Assembly: GCA_019243475.1 (NCBI GenBank)
Contig: JAFAUE010000176.1
Span: forward strand, 1 to 33,541
Length of the DNA: 33,541 bases
Origin: Acidobacteriota bacterium
GTDB lineage: Bacteria > Acidobacteriota > Terriglobia > Terriglobales > Acidobacteriaceae
Direction of reading: 5' to 3'
Shown here: in pieces, positions 15,801 to 22,706 of the stretch
How the letters are laid out: each line of letters starts with the position of its first letter
Position numbering within the stretch: the first letter of the stretch is position 1
Notes under the pieces: model-generated
What the model saw: only the letters and a program-made list of their open reading frames with translations
Told to the model about the DNA's origin: nothing
Databases searched by the model: none
Translations under genes and position numbers: made by a program

Positions 15801-18149
15801 GCAGGTTGCGAAGCCAGACGAGGCGATGGTTGCAACTGCGGTATTTGTCGAACTCCATGAAACTGAGGCGGTCAGATTCTGCGTGCTGCCATCGCTGAAT
15901 GTCCCAGTGGCGACGAACTGCTGTGTGCTGCCCTGAGCCAGGGACGCGTTTGCCGGGGTTACAGCGATCGATTGAAGAATCGCGCTGGTGACGGTAAGGC
16001 CTGTAGAACCGGTGACTCCTCCGAGGCTGGCTTGGATTGTTGTCCCGCCGCCGACGCCTCCAATGGCGAGACCGGTGGCGTTGATAGTGGCGACGTTCGT
16101 GTTACTGGAAGACCATGTTGCGGAGTTAGTAAGGTTCTCTTTGCTTCCGTCGCTGAAAGTACCTGTGGCAGTAAATTGCTGCGAAGCGCCAGGCGAGATG
16201 GATGAATTAGCGGGAGTGACTGCCAACGAAACTAATCCAGCAGGAGTTACAGAGACTGTGACGCCTGCCGACGGAGTTTCTATGTTGACGCTGTCATCTA
16301 CGGCTCTGCTCTTTATAGTGGCCGAACCCAATACTGTGGGTGTCCAGGAGTAGGTCCAGTTCTGCTGACCCGTTGCCCGGTGCCACGTGCTACCGCCGTC
16401 AACGGATACTTCGACGACTGCGACTATTCCCCCACCGGTATCTGCGGCGGTCCCAGTTATGGTGAGCGCGCTGCCGGTATGCACCGTTGAGCCGTTGGTT
16501 GGAGAAGTTATGCTGGACGCAGGCGGCGCTGTATCTGTCGAGGAACTGGCAGCACTTAATCCTGGTTGAAGCGTCGCCGGCTGCGAACCCATGTCCGCCA
16601 GAATGTTGACCGTTGCCTGCTCCAGGTTGATATCTGGCGGCGGCGGCTGGAACGAAAATTGATCGTGATGGGAATCCAGCGCCCAGGACCACTGAACGGT
16701 CCCCGCGCCAAAGACAAGGGCGCCGCTGGCAGCGCGATAGAGCGCGAGGTTATGAGTGGCAGTGCCGTTGCCCTGGGTGGCGCCGTAATCGAGAAGGAGA
16801 TCTGGACTCACGTCCAGCGTGGTTGAAGAGAGATCGATCAAGCCTGCCGGACGGAAACCGTTGTCGAGTTCTTCGTCCCATTCATAACCTAGAGTTCCAT
16901 TTCCGGAAGTGTATGTGGCGCCGGGCGAGAGTTTCGCCACCGCCGTGTTTCGCCAAAATCTCAACTTGCTGTAAGCAAAAGGAACGGCGATCGCGTCGTT
17001 CCGCTGAGCGTTTACGTAGGAGATGGTTCCAGACAATGCGTTTTCTGGAAAACCGCCGTCCGCTGGAGGACTGAAGGTAGGATCGCGCCAAGTGCCGGTC
17101 CAGGTGGGTGGGTCAAGAGGATCCAGCCGGGTTCCGGAGAGGGTCTCCTTGTAACAGACTAGGGTGCGGTAAGGGGTATTCGAACCATCGATGCTATTTT
17201 CCCAGCGCGTTTTCCAGAAAATTTCATTGCCACTGAAGAAACCGAGATGAACACCTGCGGCGAGGGCAGCGGAAACGTTGGAGCGTTGGTTTTTGGACCA
17301 ATATTCGTCGTGCCCGACCGATAAAAAGATTTGGTGCCCGATGATCAGACTCCCATTGCGATCTGTATCTATGCCTGTCGAATAACTGAGGTCATACCCA
17401 TTGGCTTCGAGCCATCGAATCATCGGATATTCGGCACTCATGAACCAACTCAATGGATTTCGCTCTCGAGTGACGAACGGTCGGTTGTAACTCACCTTGT
17501 AAGCGCGGGTGGTTGGATAGGACGGGGCGTAAAAACTGTCGCCTCCGTAGTCGTTGTACGCTTGCCAGGTGGCATCGGAGGTCTGAAAAAGTATCTGCGA
17601 ACCATTATTGTCCGCGCGCACGATGAAGACCATGTGGTTTGCGCCGCCGTTGTCGGAGCGCACCAGACGTGCGATGTAGATTCCCGAAGTGGCATCAGGG
17701 GGCACAGCCCAGGATGCAGATTCGCTCCAGTTCCCGCAATCTATCAGAAGGGTCGATGCGTCCTTCAGGCAGGCCGGCTGGCTCTGCGGCAGCGTCACTG
17801 AAGGAAGAATGCTCGCGATTTTTCGCGCGCCCATCCCTCCGTAATAACCAATGCGATAAATGTCGATACGGTACGCGCTGGCGTTGGTGTTGACTTTGAA
17901 ATGTACCGTGGCGCCCTGGTTCACGCTTATGTCGGTTGCAAATCCCTGAATACTCGAGTCGCCGGTCTGGGTCGAGCCAAGGTCCCATTCACTGGCAGGA
18001 TTGCCTGTCTTTGAGTTCTCACAGGCGATCGCATTGGCGGCCGGAGGTGTGCATCCGAATACTTGCGCTGTTGCGGGCTGAGGCCGCGATAGCAACGCTA
18101 ACGCAAATAAGAAGAGAACGAACGACTGAAGTAGGGGAAGTGACTTCAC
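12849..18149 (-). CDS. Giant exported protein: N,N-dimethylformamidase-beta-like domain, Ig-like, eight Big_2 repeats, two LamG domains
   Basis: The 1766-residue product starts at GTG 18149, with GAGG five bases upstream, and has a signal peptide (SFVLFLFALALL, probable cut before Gln29). Residues ~60-525 match the C-terminal domain of the N,N-dimethylformamidase large subunit (IDIYRIGYYGG, LSVGHDEYWSKNQR, HLGFFSGNEIFWKTRW). An Ig-like domain (~545-635) follows, then two Big_2 modules (~639-812), a LamG/concanavalin-like domain (813-~1028, starting LLAYWKFDEGAGT), six more Big_2 modules (~1030-1548) and a second LamG domain (1549-1766, LVGRWAFDDGAGT). Each Big_2 unit is ~85 residues and opens with L-x-S-I/L-A-V-x-P-A. 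It is probably surface-attached or secreted; amidohydrolase activity of the first domain cannot be judged from sequence alone. No LPXTG or C-terminal sorting signal was seen. It is divergent from the transporter gene. Confidence 0.88.
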   Translation of the reverse strand: MKSLPLLQSFVLFLFALALLSRPQPATAQVFGCTPPAANAIACENSKTGNPASEWDLGSTQTGDSSIQGFATDISVNQGATVHFKVNTNASAYRIDIYRIGYYGGMGARKIASILPSVTLPQSQPACLKDASTLLIDCGNWSESASWAVPPDATSGIYIARLVRSDNGGANHMVFIVRADNNGSQILFQTSDATWQAYNDYGGDSFYAPSYPTTRAYKVSYNRPFVTRERNPLSWFMSAEYPMIRWLEANGYDLSYSTGIDTDRNGSLIIGHQIFLSVGHDEYWSKNQRSNVSAALAAGVHLGFFSGNEIFWKTRWENSIDGSNTPYRTLVCYKETLSGTRLDPLDPPTWTGTWRDPTFSPPADGGFPENALSGTISYVNAQRNDAIAVPFAYSKLRFWRNTAVAKLSPGATYTSGNGTLGYEWDEELDNGFRPAGLIDLSSTTLDVSPDLLLDYGATQGNGTATHNLALYRAASGALVFGAGTVQWSWALDSHHDQFSFQPPPPDINLEQATVNILADMGSQPATLQPGLSAASSSTDTAPPASSITSPTNGSTVHTGSALTITGTAADTGGGIVAVVEVSVDGGSTWHRATGQQNWTYSWTPTVLGSATIKSRAVDDSVNIETPSAGVTVSVTPAGLVSLAVTPANSSISPGASQQFTATGTFSDGSKENLTNSATWSSSNTNVATINATGLAIGGVGGGTTIQASLGGVTGSTGLTVTSAILQSIAVTPANASLAQGSTQQFVATGTFSDGSTQNLTASVSWSSTNTAVATIASSGFATCIAAGNTSIQATLGSISGSTSLVVTGATPGLLAYWKFDEGAGTKASDSSGNNHAATLVNAISWSTGKVGQFAVTAHGTNDYIALPAIDMSTTKAVTVTFWLTHTYSTAGGHTLFENSANFNNSTTGFGFFPDDSSCSGILVGLQGDNGYSVNCYAQPSSTTWHHFAVIFDKSQTGSAETAVYVDGVIQAPKRNYLTTTNSNNFGNNATYVFSRGGTQEFTAGTIDDLRIYNRVLSSSDVQSIYSYTGANLVSIAVTPANASLPKGKTQQFLATGTYSDGSTQNLTSSAAWSSSITAVATITAAGLATAAGIGNTSIQAAVGSISGSTNFSVTAPVLLSLAVTPANISLAKGGSQQYAATGTFSDGSTQDVSASVTWSSSNTSVAGISSTGLASALGVGNTTIAAASGQINGTTNLNVTSTLVSLAISPANGSLPKGKTQQFTAVGTYSDGSTQDITSSVAWSSSATSIATITNTGFASAVGLGGTSIQAALGTVNNSTTFTVTAPVLVSIAVGPANSSIAKGTTQQFTATGTFSDQSSQDLTNSVVWSSSNQTAATISSSGLASAVATGSSTIQAASGAITGSTTFTVAAAALVSIAVAPASPSIAKGLTQQFLATGTYTDGSTQNLTTTAKWSSAVTTVATISASGLATGTGVGTSSIQAASGSITGSTTLTVTPAVLVSISVTPANSSIVNGASLQFTANGTYTDGSSQNLTSSVVWTSSANNIVSISSSGLATALALGSTTIQAAAGSISGSTGLTVSATISGLVGRWAFDDGAGTTAVDSSGNGHSITLVNGVTWTAGEAGDAITAASASKQYAKTPALNLSTTKAVTVTLWAKRIYSTAGGTTLFENSTNFNNSTTGFGFFPDDSSCNGLMVGERGDAGYNINCYAQPSSGVWHHFAAVFDKSQPAGSEVTLYTDGVLQTPSQHYLSAENTNAFGSNVLYLFSRGGSSEFNSGSIDDLQIFNRALSAGEVQQIYNSAGK
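13511..15060 (-). repeat. Six tandem ~255-bp units encoding Big_2 Ig-like domains
   Basis: Unit starts on the minus strand, marked by the VTPAN-type motif, fall near 15060, 14805, 14545, 14287, 14024 and 13770, about 255-262 bp apart. Protein similarity is clear while third-codon positions differ, so the copies are not very recent. Confidence 0.8.
15725..16240 (-). repeat. Two further Big_2-encoding units
   Basis: Two more copies of the same ~255-bp module begin near 16235 and 15978. They are separated from the other six by the first LamG-type domain (about 15061-15713). Confidence 0.75.
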
Positions 18150-18411
18150 TGCGTCCTCACGAGCGCGCTATGGCCGAAGGTTTAAGTTGCGGAGAATCCT
18201 AAATAGGGCTTGAAGGTTGTCAAGTACAAAGAGTTTGCGTTTTTTGCGCAAGAATCTTGTGCGCGGGCTCTTCATGTCACGGAGGCAGGGGTAGCGAATA
18301 GGTATGGAGTGTTCATCGGCTGTCGACGCCTCACAGATGTTTTGGATGTAAAGACTTACCCGAGTAACCACCTGTCGACACTTGGACAGTTAGAATGGGC
18401 TCACCCATTTC
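18150..18411. other. Divergent intergenic region with two small hairpins before the transporter gene
   Basis: These 262 bp must hold promoters for the giant gene (minus) and the transporter (plus); no clean -35/-10 pair was found. Directly before the transporter ATG are two hairpins: CTGTC/GACAG (18372-18376 with 18385-18389) and AATGGG-CTCA-CCCATT (18394-18409), the latter ending two bases before the start codon. No Shine-Dalgarno is present. An imperfect inverted repeat GCGCAAG...CTTGTGCGC lies near 18246-18264. Confidence 0.5.
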
Positions 18412-19176
18412 ATGTACAAGGACGTCCTAGAACGCTTCAGCCGAACGCATCCCAGTCTGCGCAATTTTCGGCATTACGACATCTTGGTCCACATCTTCGT
18501 TGTCGTTCTGCTGATATCCAACTTGGTTGGATCGAAGATCTGCGCGATTGGCCCGTTTCGCATCTCCGGCGCTCAGCTTCTGTTTCCGATTACCTACATC
18601 TTTGGCGATGTCTTTACCGAGGTGTACGGATATTCGGGTTCGCGGCGGGCGATCTGGATTGGCTTCTTTGCTTCCGCGCTGATGGCGTTGATGGGACTCA
18701 TCACCGTACATATCCCTCCGGCGCCGGAGTGGCCAAATCAGCACGCGTTTGAAGTGGTTTTCAATTTCGTGCCGCGCATGGTTGCGGCGAGTCTTGTGGC
18801 GTTCTGGTGCGGCGAGTTTGCGAACTCATATACGCTCGCGAAGATGAAGCTGCTTACAAAGGGCCGCTGGTTATGGACGCGCACAGTCGGCTCGACGGTT
18901 GTAGGGCAGGCGGTGGATACGACCATCGTGATGTTTCTTGCGTTCGGCGGAAGCGAGAGCACGGGGCTGATTGTTCGCCTCATCATCTCCGGCTACCTGG
19001 GAAAGGTTTTGTACGAGGTAGTCGCTACTCCGGCCACTTACGCCATTGTCAACTTTCTTAAGCGGACTGAAGGCGTAGATGTCTATGACACACATACTGA
19101 CTTCAATCCTTTCGCCAAGGAGAAGAAGGGTGAGACGGATGCGGCGGTCTTGTCGGCTGCTGCGGCGAGCGAATAA
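18412..19176 (+). CDS. yhhQ: Queuosine precursor transporter, YhhQ/VUT family (DUF165)
   Basis: The 254-residue protein has about six membrane helices and the hallmarks of the YhhQ family, which imports queuosine precursors such as preQ0/preQ1 for tRNA modification: VVVLLISNLVGSKI in the first helix, the conserved FPITYIFGDVFTEVYGY motif (about residues 58-74), GQAVDTTIVMFLAFGG in the middle, and YLGKVLYEVVATPATYAIVNF near the end. The ~28-residue N-terminal tail and the polar C-tail (from DVYDTHTDFNPF) should be cytoplasmic. The start ATG has no ribosome site and follows a small hairpin. No queuosine biosynthesis gene is nearby, which fits a salvage role. It is convergent with the permease gene 10 bp downstream. 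Confidence 0.9.
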   Translation: MYKDVLERFSRTHPSLRNFRHYDILVHIFVVVLLISNLVGSKICAIGPFRISGAQLLFPITYIFGDVFTEVYGYSGSRRAIWIGFFASALMALMGLITVHIPPAPEWPNQHAFEVVFNFVPRMVAASLVAFWCGEFANSYTLAKMKLLTKGRWLWTRTVGSTVVGQAVDTTIVMFLAFGGSESTGLIVRLIISGYLGKVLYEVVATPATYAIVNFLKRTEGVDVYDTHTDFNPFAKEKKGETDAAVLSAAAASE

Positions 19177-19186
19177 GAATTGATGT

Positions 19187-20383
19187 TTACGCTTCAGTCC
19201 GCAGCGCTTCCACGGGATTGAGGCTGGCGGCGCGGCTCGCGGGTTGATATCCGAACATCAGTCCAATGGCGCTTGAAACCACGAGCGCGAACGCGACTGA
19301 CTCCCATGAAACGTTCAGGTTCACGAAATCCTTCACGAATAAAGCTGCAGAGCCTAGCAGTAAGACCGCAGCGAAGGCTCCCGCGAGCGATCCTGCCGAG
19401 CTGATGAACACCGCTTCAAGGAGAAATTGCAGGCGAATCTCAGATGCGCGCGCGCCCAGTGCCTTTCGCAGTCCGATCTCGTGCTTACGCTCGGCGATGT
19501 TGGCCAGCATGATGTTCATGATGCCGGTGCCGCCCACGATGAGCGTGACCAGACCGATGGCGAGCAGCACAGCGGTCATGGCAAGGGAAATATCACCGGC
19601 TGTCTCAAGTAGAGATGAGAGATTATCAACGTCGTATCTGGCTTCGCGTCTGTGCCGCGATTGCAGCACATGGCGAATCTCTCGAGTCAACGCAGGAACT
19701 TCCCCCGGCGACGCGGCCTGCGCATAGATCACTTGAAGAAAGGCTTCTCCGGTGATGAGTCGCGCGATGGGGTAAGGAACCAAAACGGATTCTGACTGAA
19801 TCTCGGATTGTCCGAATGTAGGAACGCCTTCGGTAAAGGTGCCGATGACGGTGCAGCGGAATTGATCGATGCGCAGACTGTCGCCGAGAGCCAACGTGGG
19901 ATTCCGTTGCACAATTGCGTCGGTCACGAGACAGACCTTCGAGTGCGAGCGGAAATCCATCTCATCGAAGTAGCGCCCGGCGGTAATGTGAAGATTGCGA
20001 ATCTGCAGGAACTCTGGCGTCGCACCGACGAGACGGGCATGGCGCGGACGGCCGCTGATCTGGAAATCTACCGGGGCGTCATATGTGCCGGCGACTGCTT
20101 GTATCCCAGGAATGTTGTTCCGGATTGCGTTGAGATCGGCGAGAGTGAGCTCGTCCTGCGGTTCAACCGGACTGCCGTTGCGATTCAGACTGGCATAAGC
20201 GAGATTCGCGCCAATACCTTCAATTCGGGAAACGATATATCTCTTTCCCGTTCCGGCAATTGTGACCACCAGCACCAACGAAGCGCTCCCGATCAGGACG
20301 CTCAGCGTGGTGAGGAACGCTTTCAGTTTGTCCGCTTTTAGCGCCGAAAAGGCCAGGCGCAGGCATTCAATCCATCTCTGCAT
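19187..20383 (-). CDS. MacB/FtsX-type ABC transporter permease (orphan)
   Basis: The 398-residue protein has the classic four-helix MacB permease layout: an N-terminal helix (TTLSVLIGSASLVLVVTIAG), a periplasmic MacB_PCD domain (about 45-245), then an FtsX domain with three helices and the cytoplasmic motif ERKHEIGLRKALGARASEI, ending PASRAASLNPVEALRTEA. There is no ATP-binding gene on either side. The upstream neighbour on the same strand is the asparagine synthetase gene, 42 bp away, so the two may be co-transcribed. Such permeases work in efflux or mechanotransmission across the envelope; the substrate is unknown. Confidence 0.9.
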   Translation of the reverse strand: MQRWIECLRLAFSALKADKLKAFLTTLSVLIGSASLVLVVTIAGTGKRYIVSRIEGIGANLAYASLNRNGSPVEPQDELTLADLNAIRNNIPGIQAVAGTYDAPVDFQISGRPRHARLVGATPEFLQIRNLHITAGRYFDEMDFRSHSKVCLVTDAIVQRNPTLALGDSLRIDQFRCTVIGTFTEGVPTFGQSEIQSESVLVPYPIARLITGEAFLQVIYAQAASPGEVPALTREIRHVLQSRHRREARYDVDNLSSLLETAGDISLAMTAVLLAIGLVTLIVGGTGIMNIMLANIAERKHEIGLRKALGARASEIRLQFLLEAVFISSAGSLAGAFAAVLLLGSAALFVKDFVNLNVSWESVAFALVVSSAIGLMFGYQPASRAASLNPVEALRTEA

Positions 20384-20425
20384 CTGATACTCGAAATCGC
20401 AAACCCACTGACTGTCTATCCAACC

Positions 20426-22366
20426 TTACGACGACGAAAGAACCAGCTGCGCCGGCGTAGCCACCAACTCCAAATCCCCAACCAGTACTTCCGACACCTG
20501 ATCCGTCGCGGGCAATTCAATGTTCCAGCGCCTGATCCACAGCAAGAGCACCATCAGTCCCCACAGCTGATATCCGGCGTTCTCTTTTCTCTCGAGATGG
20601 CGCGCAATCAAGCGCTCCACCGCCGGCCATCGGAATAATCCCGTGGCCTCGACGGTCTCGCGGTTCAGCGTATCCAGCAGGAAGCGCCGGAGGGGACCGC
20701 GGAACCAGTCATGCGCGGGGATATCGAATCCCACTTTGGGACGATGAAGTATCTCTGCCGGGAGCTTGCCCGCCATTAAGCGCCGCAGGACGTACTTCGA
20801 CGTTCTTCCATGCAACTTGAACTCTTCAGGGAGTGCGGCAGCAAAATCGACGATACGCGGATCGAGAAATGGCGGGCGCACCTCTACGGAATGCGCCATG
20901 CTCATGCGGTCTGCTTTGTAAAGAATGTCGTCGGCAAGAAAATAGCGTTGATCGAAATCAAGGAACCGCTGCAGGCCGCCACGTGGCGCCGCTTCGTCGA
21001 GCCAATGTTTCATGGCGCCTGTCAAAGCGAAGTTGCAGAGCGCGTGTTTATCCGCTTCCGAATGCGTTCCGTTCCAGTACACATGCGCCATTTCCGGCGA
21101 CAAGAGAGAACCCTGGAGAAAACGCTTCAGCTTGTAATCGAAACTTATGCGCCCTTTTTGCGCGGGCAGTCGCAGCGCACAGGCGAGCGCCGCGCGACGG
21201 ATGAAACGCGGGACATAGCGTGCAGCGGCCCGGTAACGATCAGCCTGGTAAGTCAGGTAGCCGGCAAATAGCTCATCGGAACCCTCTCCGCTGAGTGCCA
21301 CGGTGGCGCTCTTTCGCGTCATGCGCGAGAGGAACCACATCGGAAGAGCTCCGGCGTCCGCCCCCGGCTCGTCGGAGTAGTACGCAATCTGCTCGAGCGC
21401 ATCGGGAAGATCTACATCCGGGTTCAGGTCGAACTCGGTATGGTCGGTTCCGTAATGCTTGCTGATGCGCGCGATATGCTCTGACTCGTCGCCGGCGCTG
21501 CCTTTGAAAGTGATGGAGAACGTCTTGAGCCTGGTCGAGTGTTGGGCGGCATAATGCAGAACGGACGAGGAGTCCAGTCCGCCGCTCAACCAAATGCCTA
21601 CCGGCGTGTCCGCAACTAGCTGCTCTCGCACGGCGCTGGACAAAAGACTGTCGAGTTCCTGCGCGGCTTCATCTACGGTCGCAGGAGTGTGGGCCGGAAT
21701 GGAACGACCTGCGAATTCGGTGATTCTGGTGCGACCGTTCCGCCAGACCAGCATGTGTCCCGGAGCGAGTTTCAAAATGCCATCGACAAGCGTGAGCGGA
21801 CCGGGGACGTAGTTGACGCTGAGGAACTGATCCAAAGCCTCGATGCTGATTTGCCGGCGCACGCCGGGGTGGGCGAACAAACATTTCAGCTCTGAACCGA
21901 AAAAGATCTCCCTGTCCTGCGCGCAGTAGTAAAGCGGCTTGATGCCCATGCGATCGCGGGCCAGTACGAGTTCTCGCTGCGAACGAATCCATATAGCGAT
22001 CGCGAACATGCCGCGGAAGCGTGCGAAACAGGACTCTCCCCAATGCAAGAAGCCGTTAAGCACTACTTCTGTGTCGCAGTGTGTTCTAAAAGCGAAACCA
22101 GCCTGCTCCAACTGGGTGCGCAGTTCGCGATGATTGAAAATCTCGCCGTTGAATACGACTATGGTGTCGCCGTCTGCGCTATGCAGGGGTTGGTCGCCGG
22201 CTTCAAGATCAAGGATGCGAAGGCGAGTTGCACCAATCGATGCAAATTGATCTTCGAAGTTGCCAAAACTGTCAGGACCGCGATGTTGAATGGACCGAAG
22301 AGCCGAGGCCAGCACTCCGGCCGGAAGACGCCTTACGGAGTGAGTGAATCCCGCGATTCCGCACAT
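20426..22366 (-). CDS. asnB: Asparagine synthase (glutamine-hydrolysing)
   Basis: The 646-residue enzyme transfers ammonia from glutamine to an AMP-activated carboxylate. The N-terminal class-II glutaminase domain starts MCGIAGF, with Cys2 as nucleophile, and shows HRGPD (28-32), VVFNGEIFNH (70-79) and GMFAIAIW. The synthetase domain has the PP-loop SGGLDSS (261-267) and later the substrate region ALSGEGSDELFAGY. The length is near the usual 600-650 for the AsnB family. Paralogues of this size often sit in polysaccharide clusters and modify sugars rather than making free asparagine, but no glycan genes are visible here. The start is the ATG at 22366, required for an N-terminal Cys. The weak GGA just upstream and AGGAG 14 bases away leave the ribosome site uncertain. 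Confidence 0.94.
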   Translation of the reverse strand: MCGIAGFTHSVRRLPAGVLASALRSIQHRGPDSFGNFEDQFASIGATRLRILDLEAGDQPLHSADGDTIVVFNGEIFNHRELRTQLEQAGFAFRTHCDTEVVLNGFLHWGESCFARFRGMFAIAIWIRSQRELVLARDRMGIKPLYYCAQDREIFFGSELKCLFAHPGVRRQISIEALDQFLSVNYVPGPLTLVDGILKLAPGHMLVWRNGRTRITEFAGRSIPAHTPATVDEAAQELDSLLSSAVREQLVADTPVGIWLSGGLDSSSVLHYAAQHSTRLKTFSITFKGSAGDESEHIARISKHYGTDHTEFDLNPDVDLPDALEQIAYYSDEPGADAGALPMWFLSRMTRKSATVALSGEGSDELFAGYLTYQADRYRAAARYVPRFIRRAALACALRLPAQKGRISFDYKLKRFLQGSLLSPEMAHVYWNGTHSEADKHALCNFALTGAMKHWLDEAAPRGGLQRFLDFDQRYFLADDILYKADRMSMAHSVEVRPPFLDPRIVDFAAALPEEFKLHGRTSKYVLRRLMAGKLPAEILHRPKVGFDIPAHDWFRGPLRRFLLDTLNRETVEATGLFRWPAVERLIARHLERKENAGYQLWGLMVLLLWIRRWNIELPATDQVSEVLVGDLELVATPAQLVLSSS

Positions 22367-22389
22367 TTGATTCCGAGCTTCTCCTAAGC

Positions 22390-22411
22390 GCTGATGCTCC
22401 AGCGCATCAGC
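22390..22411 (-). promoter_or_regulatory. asnB leader hairpin
   Basis: GCTGATGC (22390-22397) and GCATCAGC (22404-22411) form a perfect 8-bp stem with a 6-nt loop. It lies 23 bases before the asnB ATG within the predicted 5' leader and has no T-tract. It may affect translation or mRNA stability, or may be part of a repeat element because it adjoins the dispersed repeat copy. Confidence 0.5.
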
Positions 22412-22433
22412 TCTCGTTGCGCTGTCGAAGAGA
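22409..22433. repeat. Dispersed repeat copy B
   Basis: AGCTCTCG directly followed by the 17-mer TTGCGCTGTCGAAGAGA. It matches 11035-11063 except for a 4-nt gap. Confidence 0.55.
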
Positions 22434-22460
22434 GTCCAAAAAATGACACAACCAAGACTA

Positions 22461-22495
22461 ATTGTAAAGGAATGTTAAGTAACCTGTTCACAGGT
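22461..22495 (-). promoter_or_regulatory. Candidate asnB promoter with palindromic operator on the -35 box
   Basis: On the minus strand TGAACA (22485-22490) is followed after 18 bp by TACAAT (22461-22466), a fair sigma-70-type pair. The -35 lies inside the perfect palindrome ACCTGT-GA-ACAGGT (22482-22495), where a bound repressor would block polymerase. The resulting leader would be about 90 nt. Confidence 0.45.
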
Positions 22496-22654
22496 GAAGC
22501 GCATTACCTTCTTTATTTGACTGCATTTGCAGGTGCGAAACGGCAGTTCGCAGGGAATCCCGCGATCTTTGAGGGATGTGCGAGGCTAAGCTTGGGACGC
22601 ATGCCGGCGAAATAGCACTTTGGTGGGAATCCGATCTTCGGAGGCTTCACAAGC

Positions 22655-22686
22655 GGAAAAGGCGAGATGCCTAAACATCTCGCCTT
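22655..22686 (-). terminator. Rho-independent terminator after the phosphoesterase gene
   Basis: A perfect 11-bp stem (AAGGCGAGATG, 22659-22669, with CATCTCGCCTT, 22676-22686) and a 6-nt loop lie 20 bp past the stop. On the minus strand the stem runs into TTTT. The other strand has fewer T residues after the stem. Confidence 0.8.
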
Positions 22687-22706
22687 CTGTGACGGTTGCA
22701 CTCGAC

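Larger units (their letters stand above)
22367..22706. other. 340-bp intergenic region upstream of asnB: promoter, leader hairpin and terminator, no gene
   Basis: From right to left it contains the terminator of the phosphoesterase gene (22655-22686), an unassigned G+C-rich stretch (about 22500-22650) in which I see no convincing gene or RNA, a candidate asnB promoter with a palindrome (22461-22495), a dispersed repeat copy (22409-22433) and a leader hairpin (22390-22411). Small open frames here lack ribosome sites and any family pattern. Confidence 0.6.

Noticed and set aside
18246-18264. Rho-independent terminator from the GCGCAAG/CTTGTGCGC inverted repeat
   Set aside because: The T-run lies on the wrong side of the stem for either strand, and the stem is imperfect.
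18300-18411. preQ1 riboswitch upstream of the queuosine-precursor transporter
   Set aside because: No conserved preQ1-I pseudoknot tail (A-rich strand) or preQ1-II elements could be found; only two simple hairpins are present.
22394-22701. Small open frames in the asnB upstream gap
   Set aside because: They have no ribosome site and no recognisable pattern, and they overlap the terminator and promoter signals.
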